In this document: positions 1 through 9,024 of the stretch, in pieces
Position numbering within the stretch: position 1 is the first letter of the stretch
How the letters are laid out: each line of letters opens with the position of its first letter
NCBI GenBank assembly: GCA_902767775.1
Contig: CACXIP010000021.1
Coordinates: 1 to 54,699 of the forward strand
Length of the DNA stretch: 54,699 nucleotides
Direction of reading: 5' to 3'
DNA from: an uncultured Prevotellaceae bacterium
Lineage (GTDB): Bacteria > Bacteroidota > Bacteroidia > Bacteroidales > Bacteroidaceae
The notes under the pieces: model-generated
What the model was told of the DNA's origin: nothing
Databases searched by the model: none
The model's input: the letters and a program-made list of their open reading frames with translations, nothing else
Position numbers and translations under genes: made by a program

Positions 1-91
1 AAATCCTTACAATAAAAAACATACTACAACGGAGGCGACAGCCGACGTTCATTTGTTATATCCCATTTTTGTTTGCCTTATGGCAATGAGG

Positions 92-249
92 ACTTCGCTC
101 AGGAAAATGGATAAAAAGGATGAAAAAACTTGCGTATGGGGAAGCGAGAAAAAGTGCCAAGGCACTCACAAAAAAGAAGAAAAAATTCTTGAATTTTCCA
201 ATCTGTGATAATGATGAAACTCCCGAATTTTCGAATTAGAGAATTGTTG
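92..249. repeat. Direct repeat copy A (158 bp)
   Basis: This block recurs at 749-906, offset by 657 bases, with only scattered single-base differences (for example ctcaggaaaatgg against cttaggaaaaagg). It contains the stretch with 'gtgccaaggcactc' followed by a purine-rich run and ends in the same 'gaattttcgaatt' core as the minisatellite. A weaker relative of the 'gccaaggcactc...aaagaag' part is visible near 36033-36075. The function is unknown. Confidence 0.85.
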
Positions 250-496
250 TGGTGAGAAGAGAATTAAAAAACTTCGCTCAGGAATGAGGCACCTAAGGCG
301 GAAATGATAAGAAAAATGATAAGAAAATGATAAGATAATATTTTTTACAATTTTCTATTCTATTTTTTTGTCATTTGACTTCCCCTTCGGCCGTCGACCG
401 TTGGTTCTACCCGTAAGGCACTCTCTTTCTTGATTCCTTTGTTCCCTTGAAAAATACACCAATGATATTATAACAAAAGGGCAGTGCAACGTTGTA

Positions 497-518
497 GAGA
501 CGTGATACATCACGTCTC
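497..518. repeat. Palindromic 'gagacg' element 1
   Basis: GAGACGTGATACATCACGTCTC is an inverted repeat with 10-base arms round an imperfect AC/AC centre. It belongs to the same family as 555-576 and 46720-46739, since all three carry a GACG(T/C)(G/A)AT...arm. It resembles short dispersed palindromic repeats of Bacteroidota intergenic regions. Confidence 0.7.
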
Positions 519-554
519 CCACCAAGAATGTAATGAAAAAAACCGCATATCACT

Positions 555-576
555 GAGACGCAATATATTGCGTCTC
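555..576. repeat. Palindromic 'gagacg' element 2
   Basis: The 22 bases starting GAGACGCAAT are a perfect palindrome, flanked on the right by 'tac', which would extend the common 'gtagagacg' arm. It is 58 bases from element 1, and the pair could form a larger fold. Confidence 0.7.
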
Positions 577-748
577 TACAGACTGAGCACAAAATTCTTG
601 AATTTCTGCGTTCTTCGTGGGTCTTCGACAAACAAAGGTCGACGTGCGAAGCGGAAGTCAAATCTCTCTATAGAGTGAAAGATATAAATAACTCCCGAAT
701 TGGCGAATTAGAGAATTGTTGAGGTGGGAGATGATAGAATAAAAAAAC

Positions 749-906
749 GCTTCGCTTAGGAAAAAGGATAAAAAGGATGAAAAAACTTGCGTATGGGGAA
801 GCGAGAAAAAGTGCCAAGGCACTCACAAAAAAGAAGAAAAAATTCTTGAATTTTCTAATCTATGATAATGATGAAACTCCCGAATTTTCGAATTGGAGAA
901 TTGTTG
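749..906. repeat. Direct repeat copy B (158 bp)
   Basis: This is the second copy of the block at 92-249. It runs straight into the tandem minisatellite, so the minisatellite may have expanded from the 3' end of this element. Confidence 0.85.
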
Positions 907-1145
907 CTCGTGGCAGTGATAAGTTGCGAATTTTCGAATTGGAGAATTGTTGCTCGTGGCAGTGATGAAACTCCCGAATTTTCGAATTGGAGAATTGTTG
1001 CTCGTGACAGTGATAAAAAATCACGAATTTTCGAATTGGAGAATTGTTGCTCGTGACAGTGATAAAAAATCACGAATTTTCGAATTGGAGAATTGTTGCT
1101 CGTGGCAGTGATGAAACTCAGGAATTGGCGAATTGGAGAATGGTT
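881..1145. repeat. Tandem minisatellite, period 46-49 bp, about 5.5 copies
   Basis: Units start at 881, 927, 975, 1024, 1073 and 1121 with 'cgaattttcgaattggag' (the last as 'ggaattggcgaattggag'), followed by 'aattgttgctcgtg(g/a)cagtgat' and a variable 8-10-base tail (gaaactcc, aaaaatca or aagttg). Single related cores lie at 224-249 and 698-720. The array ends about 90 bases before the GH2 start. It is not a CRISPR, because the whole unit is repeated and there are no unique spacers. Confidence 0.9.
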
Positions 1146-1190
1146 GTACACTTTCTGCAACAGTTGAAACATAAAGTTCTTGAAAATAAA

Positions 1191-1222
1191 TGTGGTAAAA
1201 AGAAGTACTTATACTATCTTTG
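1191..1222 (+). promoter_or_regulatory. Bacteroidota promoter for the GH2 gene
   Basis: The -7 box TATCTTTG lies at 1215-1222, with a weak -33 (TGTG, 1191-1194) 20 bases upstream. A start site 5-7 bases after the -7 box would fall at about 1228-1230, only a few bases before the first ATG (1232). The mRNA would therefore be nearly leaderless unless ATG 1241 is used. Confidence 0.6.
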
Positions 1223-1231
1223 TAGGCAAAT

Positions 1232-4200
1232 ATGATGAACATGAAAAAATCTGTGATAATGTTTTGTCTACTTACTGCCACGATAGCAACATGGGCAGAT
1301 GGAACACGGGGAATCGGACAATATCCGGGTTCGCCAAGTGAGTATTATGCTCCAACTGTCAGTTGGTTGAGGGGCAATGGGGAACTCAGCAATGTAGCGC
1401 TGCACCGCGTGGCGTATGCCTCTTCAGCACTCGATTACAATCATGTGGCACATTTGGTGACAGACGGACTGTGTGACCAACGTGAGCCCGCGACACTATC
1501 GGTAAGCACGCCGAATGGGATCTTGCCTCGGAAGGAAGCGGAATGGGCAATTGATGGTGGTAAGTACTCACGGAATATCCTGATGGGAAGCCATTCCTGG
1601 CTGCAATACGACTGGAACGACAATGCTCCCGCCATCTGTCCGGCAAGACTCAAGATTCAGGGCATGGCGATATATGATGACAAGGTCGCAAAAAAAGGAT
1701 ATAGCCTACGTGTGCAGATGTCTGCTGACCAGAAGAACTGGCAGACCATTGGAGAGCTGAAGGGCAACGGTCTGCCAGGAGAGTTGCTGCATTACAAGCT
1801 TCACTCCGACCCCAACAAGCAGGAGGAACAAAACCTGTTGCCCGCCCGAGTATTGCAGGAGACCATCCGATTGAACACACCTTGTTTGGCCAATCACCTG
1901 CGGGTGTTGTTTGACATGGAGGGAACAGCCCACTGGGACATCCGCGAGTTGCAGTTCACAGATGCCGAAGGCAAAGAAGTGGAATTGCTGTCTTCTCGAC
2001 AGTTTTGCAGCATGTGGATAAGCAATGGTGGTGGTGAGCAGTGGCTTTATACCGACCTGGGCAGTGTCTTGCCTATCGAACAAGTGAAACTCCACTGGTA
2101 TCAGGCACCCAAACGGGGGCGTATCCAAGTGTCTGACGATGCCCATTCATGGACTACAATAGCAGACATCTCCGCAGAAGCCATTCCTAAAACCAACTGC
2201 CGCTATGTAAGGCTGCTGATGGAGGAAGCGGGAGAGGCTGGCTATTACGCATTGCGTGAGATGGAGGTGCTGTCGCGCCAGCAAAAGCAATATATCCCAC
2301 ATGCCGTAGCAGGCAAACGGGGTGACCGCTATGAACTGAGCGGTGGCAACTGGCGGTTGCAGCGAGCCTCGGAGGTGAATGCCACTGGTGAGGAAATAGC
2401 CACCAAGGGCTATGACACCAGCAAGTGGATAGTTGCCACAGTGCCCGGAACGGTGCTTGCCTCGTATATCAATATCGGTGCGGTACCGAATCCCAACTAT
2501 GCTGATGATGTGGACCAGATATCGGAGTCGTTTTTCCGTTCCAACTTCTGGTATCGTGATGAGTTTGAAGTCACTGAACTCGCAGAAAACGGTCAGCAAT
2601 GGCTCAATTTCGACGGCATCAACTGGAAGGCCAACGTCTTTCTGAACGGGCAGTATCTGGGACGCATCGAAGGAGCCTTCATGCGGGGAAAATTCAACGT
2701 GACAGGGCTGCTTCACAAGGGTGCCAACTATCTCGCCGTGGAGATCATCTGCAATGACCACTTTGCTGCCATCAAGGAGAAAGACGAGAACACGACACAG
2801 TTCAACGGCGGCATTCTTGGAGCAGACAATCCAACATTCCACGCATCAGTGGGGTGGGATTGGATTACTACCGTCCGTGGCCGTGAGTCAGGTATTTGGA
2901 ATGAGGTGTATCTGACTTCTACGGGTATGGTGTCTGTCAGCGACCCCTATGTCAGAACGGTGATTTCGGAAGACCACAAGGCGGTTGCCTTGCATCCGTC
3001 AGTTTTTGTTCGCAACAGCGGCAGCAAGGCCGTCAAAGGTACGTTGAGCGGATACATCGGCGATGTGCGTTTTGAAAAGACCGTCACCTTGCCAGCCCAA
3101 GCAGAACAGGAAATAACCTTTGCCCCGGAGCAGTTCCCCCAACTGACGGGCGGCAACTTCCGGCTATGGTGGCCCAACGGCTATGGCGAGCCTTATCTCT
3201 ATGATGCAGGCTTCGCATTCACCCCAGAAGCCACCTCCGTCTCCACCGCCATCAGTTACAAGACCGGACTGAGAGAGATGAAGTATGTGGATGCGAAGGA
3301 CTCCCTGCGCATCTACGTGAATGGCCGCCGCTTCATACCGCTCGGTGGCAACTGGGGATTTGACGAACACAACCTGCTCTATCGTTCACGTGAATATGAC
3401 ATCGCAGTGGGGTATCACCGTGACATGAACTTCACGATGATACGCAACTGGGTGGGGCAGATAGGTGACGAGGCATTCTATGACGCCTGCGACCGCCACG
3501 GCATCATGATATGGCAGGACTTCTGGCTGGCCAATCCCGCAGACGGACCAGACCCATACGACGACGCCCTCTTTCTCTGCAACGCCTACGACTACACCCG
3601 CCGTATGCGTTCTCATGCCAGCATCGGACTCTATTGCGGCCGCAACGAGGGATTCCCGCCCGATGCCATCGACCGCAAACTGCGTGAATATGTCTATCAG
3701 CTTGCACCAGGCATGGAGTATATCTCGCACTCTTCTTCCGAGGGTGTCAGCGGCGGCGGTCCATACCGAGCCTTGACGATGAAGGAGTATTTCGGGAAGC
3801 AGAGCGGCAAGATACACTCTGAACGAGGCATGCCCAACGTGATGAACATAGAGAGTCTGCGCCGCACGTTCAGTCCTGATGCCCTCTGGCCCCAGTCGCT
3901 CCAGTGGGGACAGCATGACTTCACGCTGCAGGGAGCACAGCGCGCATCGGAATTCAACCGGTTGGTCAAGGAAGGATTTGGTGAGGCGAAGAGTGCCGAG
4001 GAGTTCAGCCGTTGGGCGCAACTCATCAACTACAATGGCTATCGCGGCATGTTTGAGTCGACGAGCAAGAGCCGTGCTGGTCTGCTGCTTTGGATGAGCC
4101 ATCCCTGTTGGCCGTCGATGGTGTGGCAAATCTACGATTACTATTTTGAACCAACAGCCGCATACTTCGGAGCGAAGAAAGCCTGTGAACCGCTCCACAT

Positions 4201-4759
4201 CCAGTACAACGCCCTGACAGACAGCATAGAGATGGTGAATCATTCTGCCGGCAACCAGACGAAAATCAATGCCACAGCCACCATCTTCGACCTCAACGGA
4301 AAGCGTGTCAGTCAGAAGAAGACTCAAGTGAACAGTGCTGACGACAGCACCCAGGCATGGCTGAAACTGTCAGAATTGATGCCCAGAGTGACGACGGATG
4401 TCTATTTCCTGCGTTTGCAACTGTCTGACAAGAACGGCATCTTGTCAGAGAATCTCTATATCATGGGACGCAAGGAGAATGATTACCGCGCACTGTCGTC
4501 CCTGCCAAAGCCCATGTTGCACCAACAGGTAAAAATCAGCGGCGAACAAGCAGAAGTGATACTTAAGAATACGGGAAAGACACCCGCCGTATTCCTTCGC
4601 CTGAACCTGAAAGGCGAGGACGGCGAACAAATCCTGCCCGTCGTCTACAGTGACAACTACCTGACCTTGATGCCCGGTGAGCAGCGCACTGTCACCATCA
4701 CATGGAAACGACAGGACACCCGCGGTCAGCAACCCCGTATTGAAATCACATCCCTCTAA
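1232..4759 (+). CDS. Secreted GH2 exo-glycosidase (glucosaminidase/mannosidase-like) with discoidin-like domains
   Basis: 1175 aa with a signal peptide ending near TWA (residues 4-22). Residues about 50-360 hold two discoidin (F5/8 type C)-like stretches, with motifs such as NVALHRVAYASSA and RYVRLLMEEAG. Then comes a GH2 sugar-binding jelly roll, an Ig-like domain, a TIM barrel (about 690-930) and a C-terminal beta domain. E806 in CGRNEGFPP is the likely acid/base and E864 in HSERGMPN the likely nucleophile. The PGTVLASYINIGAVPNPNYAD motif places it with the exo-beta-D-glucosaminidase or mannosidase-like branch of GH2 rather than classic beta-galactosidases. The exact substrate is not readable from sequence. 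Three in-frame ATGs (1232, 1235, 1241) exist; 1241 begins the most typical signal peptide. It converges with the beta-galactosidase operon 23 bases downstream. Confidence 0.88.
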   Translation: MMNMKKSVIMFCLLTATIATWADGTRGIGQYPGSPSEYYAPTVSWLRGNGELSNVALHRVAYASSALDYNHVAHLVTDGLCDQREPATLSVSTPNGILPRKEAEWAIDGGKYSRNILMGSHSWLQYDWNDNAPAICPARLKIQGMAIYDDKVAKKGYSLRVQMSADQKNWQTIGELKGNGLPGELLHYKLHSDPNKQEEQNLLPARVLQETIRLNTPCLANHLRVLFDMEGTAHWDIRELQFTDAEGKEVELLSSRQFCSMWISNGGGEQWLYTDLGSVLPIEQVKLHWYQAPKRGRIQVSDDAHSWTTIADISAEAIPKTNCRYVRLLMEEAGEAGYYALREMEVLSRQQKQYIPHAVAGKRGDRYELSGGNWRLQRASEVNATGEEIATKGYDTSKWIVATVPGTVLASYINIGAVPNPNYADDVDQISESFFRSNFWYRDEFEVTELAENGQQWLNFDGINWKANVFLNGQYLGRIEGAFMRGKFNVTGLLHKGANYLAVEIICNDHFAAIKEKDENTTQFNGGILGADNPTFHASVGWDWITTVRGRESGIWNEVYLTSTGMVSVSDPYVRTVISEDHKAVALHPSVFVRNSGSKAVKGTLSGYIGDVRFEKTVTLPAQAEQEITFAPEQFPQLTGGNFRLWWPNGYGEPYLYDAGFAFTPEATSVSTAISYKTGLREMKYVDAKDSLRIYVNGRRFIPLGGNWGFDEHNLLYRSREYDIAVGYHRDMNFTMIRNWVGQIGDEAFYDACDRHGIMIWQDFWLANPADGPDPYDDALFLCNAYDYTRRMRSHASIGLYCGRNEGFPPDAIDRKLREYVYQLAPGMEYISHSSSEGVSGGGPYRALTMKEYFGKQSGKIHSERGMPNVMNIESLRRTFSPDALWPQSLQWGQHDFTLQGAQRASEFNRLVKEGFGEAKSAEEFSRWAQLINYNGYRGMFESTSKSRAGLLLWMSHPCWPSMVWQIYDYYFEPTAAYFGAKKACEPLHIQYNALTDSIEMVNHSAGNQTKINATATIFDLNGKRVSQKKTQVNSADDSTQAWLKLSELMPRVTTDVYFLRLQLSDKNGILSENLYIMGRKENDYRALSSLPKPMLHQQVKISGEQAEVILKNTGKTPAVFLRLNLKGEDGEQILPVVYSDNYLTLMPGEQRTVTITWKRQDTRGQQPRIEITSL

Positions 4760-4782
4760 AACAGCTGTATCCTACAGGTCGT

Positions 4783-7218
4783 TTACTCTGCAACAATTGA
4801 CATGCTGCCGGCAGTCAAGCCATCAGACTGGACCGTAAGGGTGAGTGTCGATGGCTGTCGGTTGCTCTGGATGAGAACCTGAGCCAGACCGTTGAAGGCG
4901 GGGATGCTGAAATCGTGACAGTCTCGCTGCTTGGGATGGTCCTCTCCCAAAAATGAGGGGTCGCCATTGCCGGCTCCGAGGATATGGCCTTCGCCCTCCA
5001 GCCGGAATTTGAGCATGGGACAGGCATCGGGCACGACACGTCCCTTGGCATCCTGCACCTCGATGGTTACCACAGCCATATCGCGACCGTCGGCAGTGAT
5101 AGCGGTGCGGTCGGCCTTCACAATGATTTTGCTGGCGGGTTTGGTGGTCTCGATGGTCTGAGTCATCACACGTCTGCCGTTTTTATAGCCGACAGCAACC
5201 ACCTTGCCCGGTTTGTAGGTGGCTTTCCATTTCAGGTGCCCATTCTTGGGCATCGGCTGGCGGCCCATTTTTTTGCCATTTACCATCAGTTCCACTTCAT
5301 CGCAGTTGCTGTATGCCCACAATTCCACCTCTTCTCCCTCGTGACCAGCCAGGTTCCAGTGAGGGAAGATGTGCAGCACGGGTTCGTCCGTCCACCATGA
5401 CTTCAGATACCATGCCTCGTCTTTCCAAAATCCGCAATAGTCCATGATGCCGAACTCCGAGTCATGGGCAGGGAACGAGAGCGGGTTGGGCTCACCCCGG
5501 TAGTCGAAGCCTGTCCAGTAGAAGATACCGGCAGCCCATGGGCGCTCAGCATAGAATTTCCATCCGCGTTCGATGACATTTTCCACATGATGGTGGGTAG
5601 TGTCGCGGTTCATGGAAACCATGTGACCTGGCACATCCTTTGAATTGAAATAGATGCCGCGTGTGCCACAGCCCGTGGTCTCCTCAGTGCCCACAATCTT
5701 CCACGAGGGATTTTGCTGCTTGCGCACATCGACATTGTTTTGCTGGATGTAGTTGAATCCCACCACGTCAAGGCCTTTAATCATCTCGCCACCACCGGCG
5801 TTGGCAATGGTGGAGTGACGTGTCGGGTCGAGCAGACGGGTATACTCGCGCATTGCCTCTGCCACCCGGCGTCCGGTCACCGTGTTCTCCATGCCCCATT
5901 CCTCGTTGCCGTCGCTCCATAAGATAACCGATGGGTGATTGCGGTCGCGCTTAATCATGTTCTCCAGCAGACGCTGATGCTCGGCATTGATGCCGGAGAG
6001 GCGGTTCTCGTCAATGACCAAAATACCCTCGCGGTCGCAAATGTCGAGCAGGGCAGGGGTCATGGGGTTGTGCGAGGCACGATAGGCGTTGCAACCCAAT
6101 TCTTTCAGTTTTTTGATGCGCCATGCCTGCAAGGCATTGGGGATGGCGGCCCCCACACCGGCATGGTCTTGGTGCAGGTTGACGCCTTTCAGTTTCAGCT
6201 GCTTCCCGTTGAGCAGGAAGCCACGGTCGGCATCGAACTCAACCTGGCGAATGCCCATAGTGGTCTCATATACATCATTGACCTTGCCATCCACCATGAC
6301 CGTTGTCTCCACCTTATACAGATAGGGGTCGGTCGTACTCCAGAGATGCGGATGGCTGATGTCGAACTGCTGTTTGCAACCGAGGGTTTCCTTCGGCTTC
6401 AGCGTCAGCGATTCCATATTGCTCTTCGCCACCTCACGCCCCTCAGCATCCAGCAGGCGCTGGCTCACCTGACAGGTCTGGGAGGTCAGCGAACTGTTGC
6501 TGACTTCTGTCTCAACGTGCAGTGTAGCCTTGGCATAAGGTTGTGTCAGGTCGGCATAGACAAAGGTGCCGAAAGGAGCCACACTGACGGCAGCGGTTTT
6601 CAAGAGCCAGGCATCGCGGTAGATGCCAGCCCCCTCATAAAACCACCCTTCCTCAAGGGAGGCATCGGCGCGGACACAAATCAGGTTGTCGCCACCATAG
6701 TTCACATACTCGGTCACGTCGTATACCTGCGTGGCATAGCCGCTGGGTTCTGTTCCCATGTAAAAGCCGTTGAACCAGATACGGGCATTGCGGAAGATGC
6801 CGTCGAATTGCAGGGCGATATGCTTTCCAAGGTCTTCTGCGGGAATCTGAATCACCTTGCGATACCATCCCACGCTGGTCTCCGGATATTTATAGCCAAC
6901 AGTTTTGTATCCATGCGAGTGACTTGCCGACTGTGCATAGGGCAGAATGGTCACCCAGTCATGTGGCACCTCTACCGTCTGCCATGCTGTGTCATCAAAC
7001 TTGCTGGAATAGGGACCCTCATTGTGAATGGAGTTGGCCTTCGTCAGATAGTTGAAATACTCCGTGCCACAGCCAAAGTCCTTGGCGGGGTCGGCTGCGT
7101 TGCCAAAAGCGAACTTCCAATCCTCATTAAGAAGGATTTTCTCTCTCACGTTTTGTGCATTGATGCCAATGGCAACCATCCATGTCACCACTGCAAACAG
7201 GATTCTTCTGCTGGTCAT
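4783..7218 (-). CDS. Secreted GH2 beta-galactosidase-like enzyme
   Basis: 811 aa with signal peptide MTSRRILFAVVTWMVAIGINAQ. The domain order is jelly roll (about 25-190), Ig-like domain (200-310), TIM barrel (315-600), a DUF4982-type domain starting at WTDEPVLHIFPHW, and a C-terminal Ig-like domain (PASKIIVKADR onward). E439 in SDGNEEWG is the predicted acid/base and E512 in VGTEETTG the predicted nucleophile. RASHNP and VPHDW are the usual GH2 signatures. It lies 12 bases downstream of the GH27 gene on the same strand, so the pair is probably one transcript removing beta- and alpha-linked galactose from the same glycan. Activity on beta-galactosides is inferred from the family; other GH2 specificities are possible. 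Confidence 0.9.
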   Translation of the reverse strand: MTSRRILFAVVTWMVAIGINAQNVREKILLNEDWKFAFGNAADPAKDFGCGTEYFNYLTKANSIHNEGPYSSKFDDTAWQTVEVPHDWVTILPYAQSASHSHGYKTVGYKYPETSVGWYRKVIQIPAEDLGKHIALQFDGIFRNARIWFNGFYMGTEPSGYATQVYDVTEYVNYGGDNLICVRADASLEEGWFYEGAGIYRDAWLLKTAAVSVAPFGTFVYADLTQPYAKATLHVETEVSNSSLTSQTCQVSQRLLDAEGREVAKSNMESLTLKPKETLGCKQQFDISHPHLWSTTDPYLYKVETTVMVDGKVNDVYETTMGIRQVEFDADRGFLLNGKQLKLKGVNLHQDHAGVGAAIPNALQAWRIKKLKELGCNAYRASHNPMTPALLDICDREGILVIDENRLSGINAEHQRLLENMIKRDRNHPSVILWSDGNEEWGMENTVTGRRVAEAMREYTRLLDPTRHSTIANAGGGEMIKGLDVVGFNYIQQNNVDVRKQQNPSWKIVGTEETTGCGTRGIYFNSKDVPGHMVSMNRDTTHHHVENVIERGWKFYAERPWAAGIFYWTGFDYRGEPNPLSFPAHDSEFGIMDYCGFWKDEAWYLKSWWTDEPVLHIFPHWNLAGHEGEEVELWAYSNCDEVELMVNGKKMGRQPMPKNGHLKWKATYKPGKVVAVGYKNGRRVMTQTIETTKPASKIIVKADRTAITADGRDMAVVTIEVQDAKGRVVPDACPMLKFRLEGEGHILGAGNGDPSFLGEDHPKQRDCHDFSIPAFNGLAQVLIQSNRQPSTLTLTVQSDGLTAGSMSIVAE

Positions 7219-7230
7219 AAGGCTATCTTT

Positions 7231-8463
7231 TTATAGGTCCAATCTGTATGCCACGACATCATGGCTCTTGACGGTGATTTTCCGTTCAGTCTTGTTTTTT
7301 ACAGAAGTCTTGCCCTCCTGCTTGTGCGTCCACAGGTTGTAGACTTTATATACTTGGGTATCCAGTTTGGTGCTGCGTCCACTCACCTCCTTGTCCGTCA
7401 GGTTAAGGTCCTGCCAGTTGAGTTCGCACGTGATATCCTGCTGAGTGGGGTTCAGAATGGTGAAAGCCCAGCTGCCGTTTGCCAATGGCTTGAGCCAGAA
7501 CTGCAAGCCGCCGCGGTCCATGCAGTGCCAACCTTGCACGCCCAATGCGTCTTGGTCGATGGCTATCATCTCCTTGTTCATCAGAATGTTGCGAGTTGCC
7601 TCACTCATATTGCGCAGGTCATTGCCGAGAATCAGCGGACTTGCCATCATGCACCACATCGTGAAGTGGGCGCGGTCTTCATTCTCCGACATCCCATTGC
7701 CCACCTCCAGCATGTCGGGGTCGTTCCAATAGCCAGGACCGGCATACTGGCGGAGGCTGTCGTTGAAGGCGATGCACTGCATGACACCAAACTGGCTGTA
7801 ACCAGCCTCGAAGACGCGGAGCGAGTCGAAACTGCACCAGATGTCAGGTGTGGTCCGCCACGAATGGCCTATCTCGCGAGCCCATTTCCAAGGCTTGCTG
7901 TTGCCCCATTCGCACATGCTCAGGAATATGGGGCGCCCACTTGCCCGCAGGGCATCGCTGATGAGTTGGTACGCTCCCTGGGGATTGACATTGGTGGTGT
8001 TGCACCAGTCATATTTCAGATAGTCCACTCCCCATCGGGCATACTGCAGGGCATCCTGATACTCATGTCCCAATGAGCCAGGCATATTGGCGCAGGTGCC
8101 TGTACCAGCATCGCTGTAGATGCCCAGTTTCAGACCTTTTGAATGAACGTAGTCGGCTAAGGCTTTCATGCCGTTGGGAAACTTCTTGGGGTCAGCCTGG
8201 ATGAACCCATCCTTGTCGCGTTGCCCATGCCAGCAGTCATCGATATTGATGTAGGTATACCCAGCATCGCGAAGGCCGCTTTCCACCATTGCATCGGCAA
8301 TGCCTTTGATGATGTCTTCGGAAATGTTTCCCTGAAACTTGTTCCAAGTGCTCCAACCCATCTGTGGCGTGTCTGCCAGATGTTCCCATTTCTGTGCCTT
8401 TACCGGCATCGCCATCAGTCCGAGCAAAGCGATGACGATGGCCATACGATTCATTTTTCCCAT
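7231..8463 (-). CDS. Secreted GH27 alpha-galactosidase
   Basis: 410 aa, the usual GH27 size. The signal peptide ends at VKAQ (residue 24). The (beta/alpha)8 barrel starts at LADTPQMGWSTWNKF. INIDDCWHG, YLKYDWC with nucleophile D152, WRTTPDI with acid/base D207, and WNDPDMLEVGN are all present, followed by the C-terminal beta domain. It releases terminal alpha-galactose, from galactomannan, raffinose-type sugars or galactosylated hemicellulose. It is the first gene of a two-gene operon with the GH2 beta-galactosidase and has its own promoter at about 8537-8544. The divergent neighbour is the remnant of a GH92 mannosidase gene. Confidence 0.95.
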   Translation of the reverse strand: MGKMNRMAIVIALLGLMAMPVKAQKWEHLADTPQMGWSTWNKFQGNISEDIIKGIADAMVESGLRDAGYTYINIDDCWHGQRDKDGFIQADPKKFPNGMKALADYVHSKGLKLGIYSDAGTGTCANMPGSLGHEYQDALQYARWGVDYLKYDWCNTTNVNPQGAYQLISDALRASGRPIFLSMCEWGNSKPWKWAREIGHSWRTTPDIWCSFDSLRVFEAGYSQFGVMQCIAFNDSLRQYAGPGYWNDPDMLEVGNGMSENEDRAHFTMWCMMASPLILGNDLRNMSEATRNILMNKEMIAIDQDALGVQGWHCMDRGGLQFWLKPLANGSWAFTILNPTQQDITCELNWQDLNLTDKEVSGRSTKLDTQVYKVYNLWTHKQEGKTSVKNKTERKITVKSHDVVAYRLDL

Positions 8464-8536
8464 GATAAGTGTTTGTTATGCTTTAAATTTGTCCGAGAAG
8501 ATTCTCGCATTTAATAAAATAGATTTAGTAGTGGTG

Positions 8537-8544
8537 CAAAGGTA
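8537..8544 (-). promoter_or_regulatory. -7 promoter box for the GH27-GH2 operon
   Basis: On the minus strand this reads TACCTTTG, matching TAnnTTTG. No good -33 TTTG lies at the ideal 19-base spacing. The predicted leader to the GH27 start is about 65 bases. A forward TATCTTTG at 8577-8584 could serve the divergent GH92 remnant, so the two promoters would be back to back. Confidence 0.55.
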
Positions 8545-8626
8545 GCAAAAAAAGAGAAAATGTTGCACAAAAAGAGTATCTTTGCAAATATTTTTCAATG
8601 GCAGTTGAACTGTTTTTACATGTAAG

Positions 8627-9024
8627 ATGATGAAACCCATAAAAACTCTATTGATGTTTGCCTGCATGATGGGCGCCATGGCAAGTTGTGATACCCCTGA
8701 GACCATTGCCCAATGGTATCCTCGATATGTGGAGCCGCGTATCGGTACGGCTCATTGCCGCTATTTCCACTTCGCTCCCGGAGCCATGCCCTTCGGAATG
8801 GCCAAGCCCGGACCCAGTACCAACGGCCATCTGGGCAACAAGGATGGTTGGGAGGCAACGGGCTATGATTACCGCGATGGTTCCATCGAGGGTTTCCCCT
8901 GCACGTGCAGGAGTACCGCCTCAACGGCAAGAAACTCAAAGAGCCGCACATCCCCTTTGCCGATGTGGTCAAGGGAGGCAAATTAAAGATAAAGATGGGT
9001 GCGGAACCGGTGGATAAATACTAA
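8627..9024 (+). pseudogene. GH92 alpha-1,2-mannosidase remnant: N-terminus joined to C-terminus by an internal deletion
   Basis: The frame starting at 8627 gives a lipoprotein-like signal (MFACMMGAMASC) and a clear GH92 N-terminus (YVEPRIGTAHCRYFHFAPGA, PFGMAKPGP, GWEATGYDYRDGSIEGFP) up to about residue 92. After 8899 the sequence continues in the -1 frame as LHVQEYRLNGKKLKEPHIPF, then DVVKGGKLKIKMGAEPVDKY and a stop at 9022-9024. That is the C-terminal end motif of GH92 enzymes (KGGxLxxxMGxxP). A full GH92 has about 700-750 residues, so the roughly 600-residue middle has been lost at the junction near 8897-8910, which is also a perfect palindrome (CTGCACGTGCAG). The end overlaps the stop of the C10 peptidase gene by four bases. 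Confidence 0.85.

Larger units (their letters stand above)
1..1231. other. Gene-free repeat field upstream of the GH2 gene
   Basis: No convincing gene lies here. Every open frame runs through repeated DNA and none has a recognisable protein. The stretch holds a 158-bp direct duplication (92-249 and 749-906), two palindromes (497-518 and 555-576), and a tandem minisatellite (881-1145) whose core also occurs singly near 224 and 698. The last 20 bases hold the promoter of the GH2 gene. The DNA is AT-rich with runs of A, unlike the flanking coding sequence. Its origin is unknown; it looks like amplified non-coding repeats rather than a decayed gene. Confidence 0.75.

Noticed and set aside
881-1145. 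Possible CRISPR array
   Set aside because: The entire 46-49-base unit is repeated, including what would be spacers, and no cas gene is near. It is a minisatellite.
407-1281. Several short frames in the repeat field
   Set aside because: They are translations of tandem or palindromic repeats and lack signals for expression.
3386-4327. 313-codon frame opposite the first GH2 gene
   Set aside because: Overlaps the catalytic barrel of a well supported gene and shows no protein family features.
5935-7236. Long open frame (433 codons) on the plus strand opposite the beta-galactosidase
   Set aside because: It is antisense to a clear GH2 gene. Its product has no signal peptide or family motifs and mirrors the high-GC codon pattern of the real gene.
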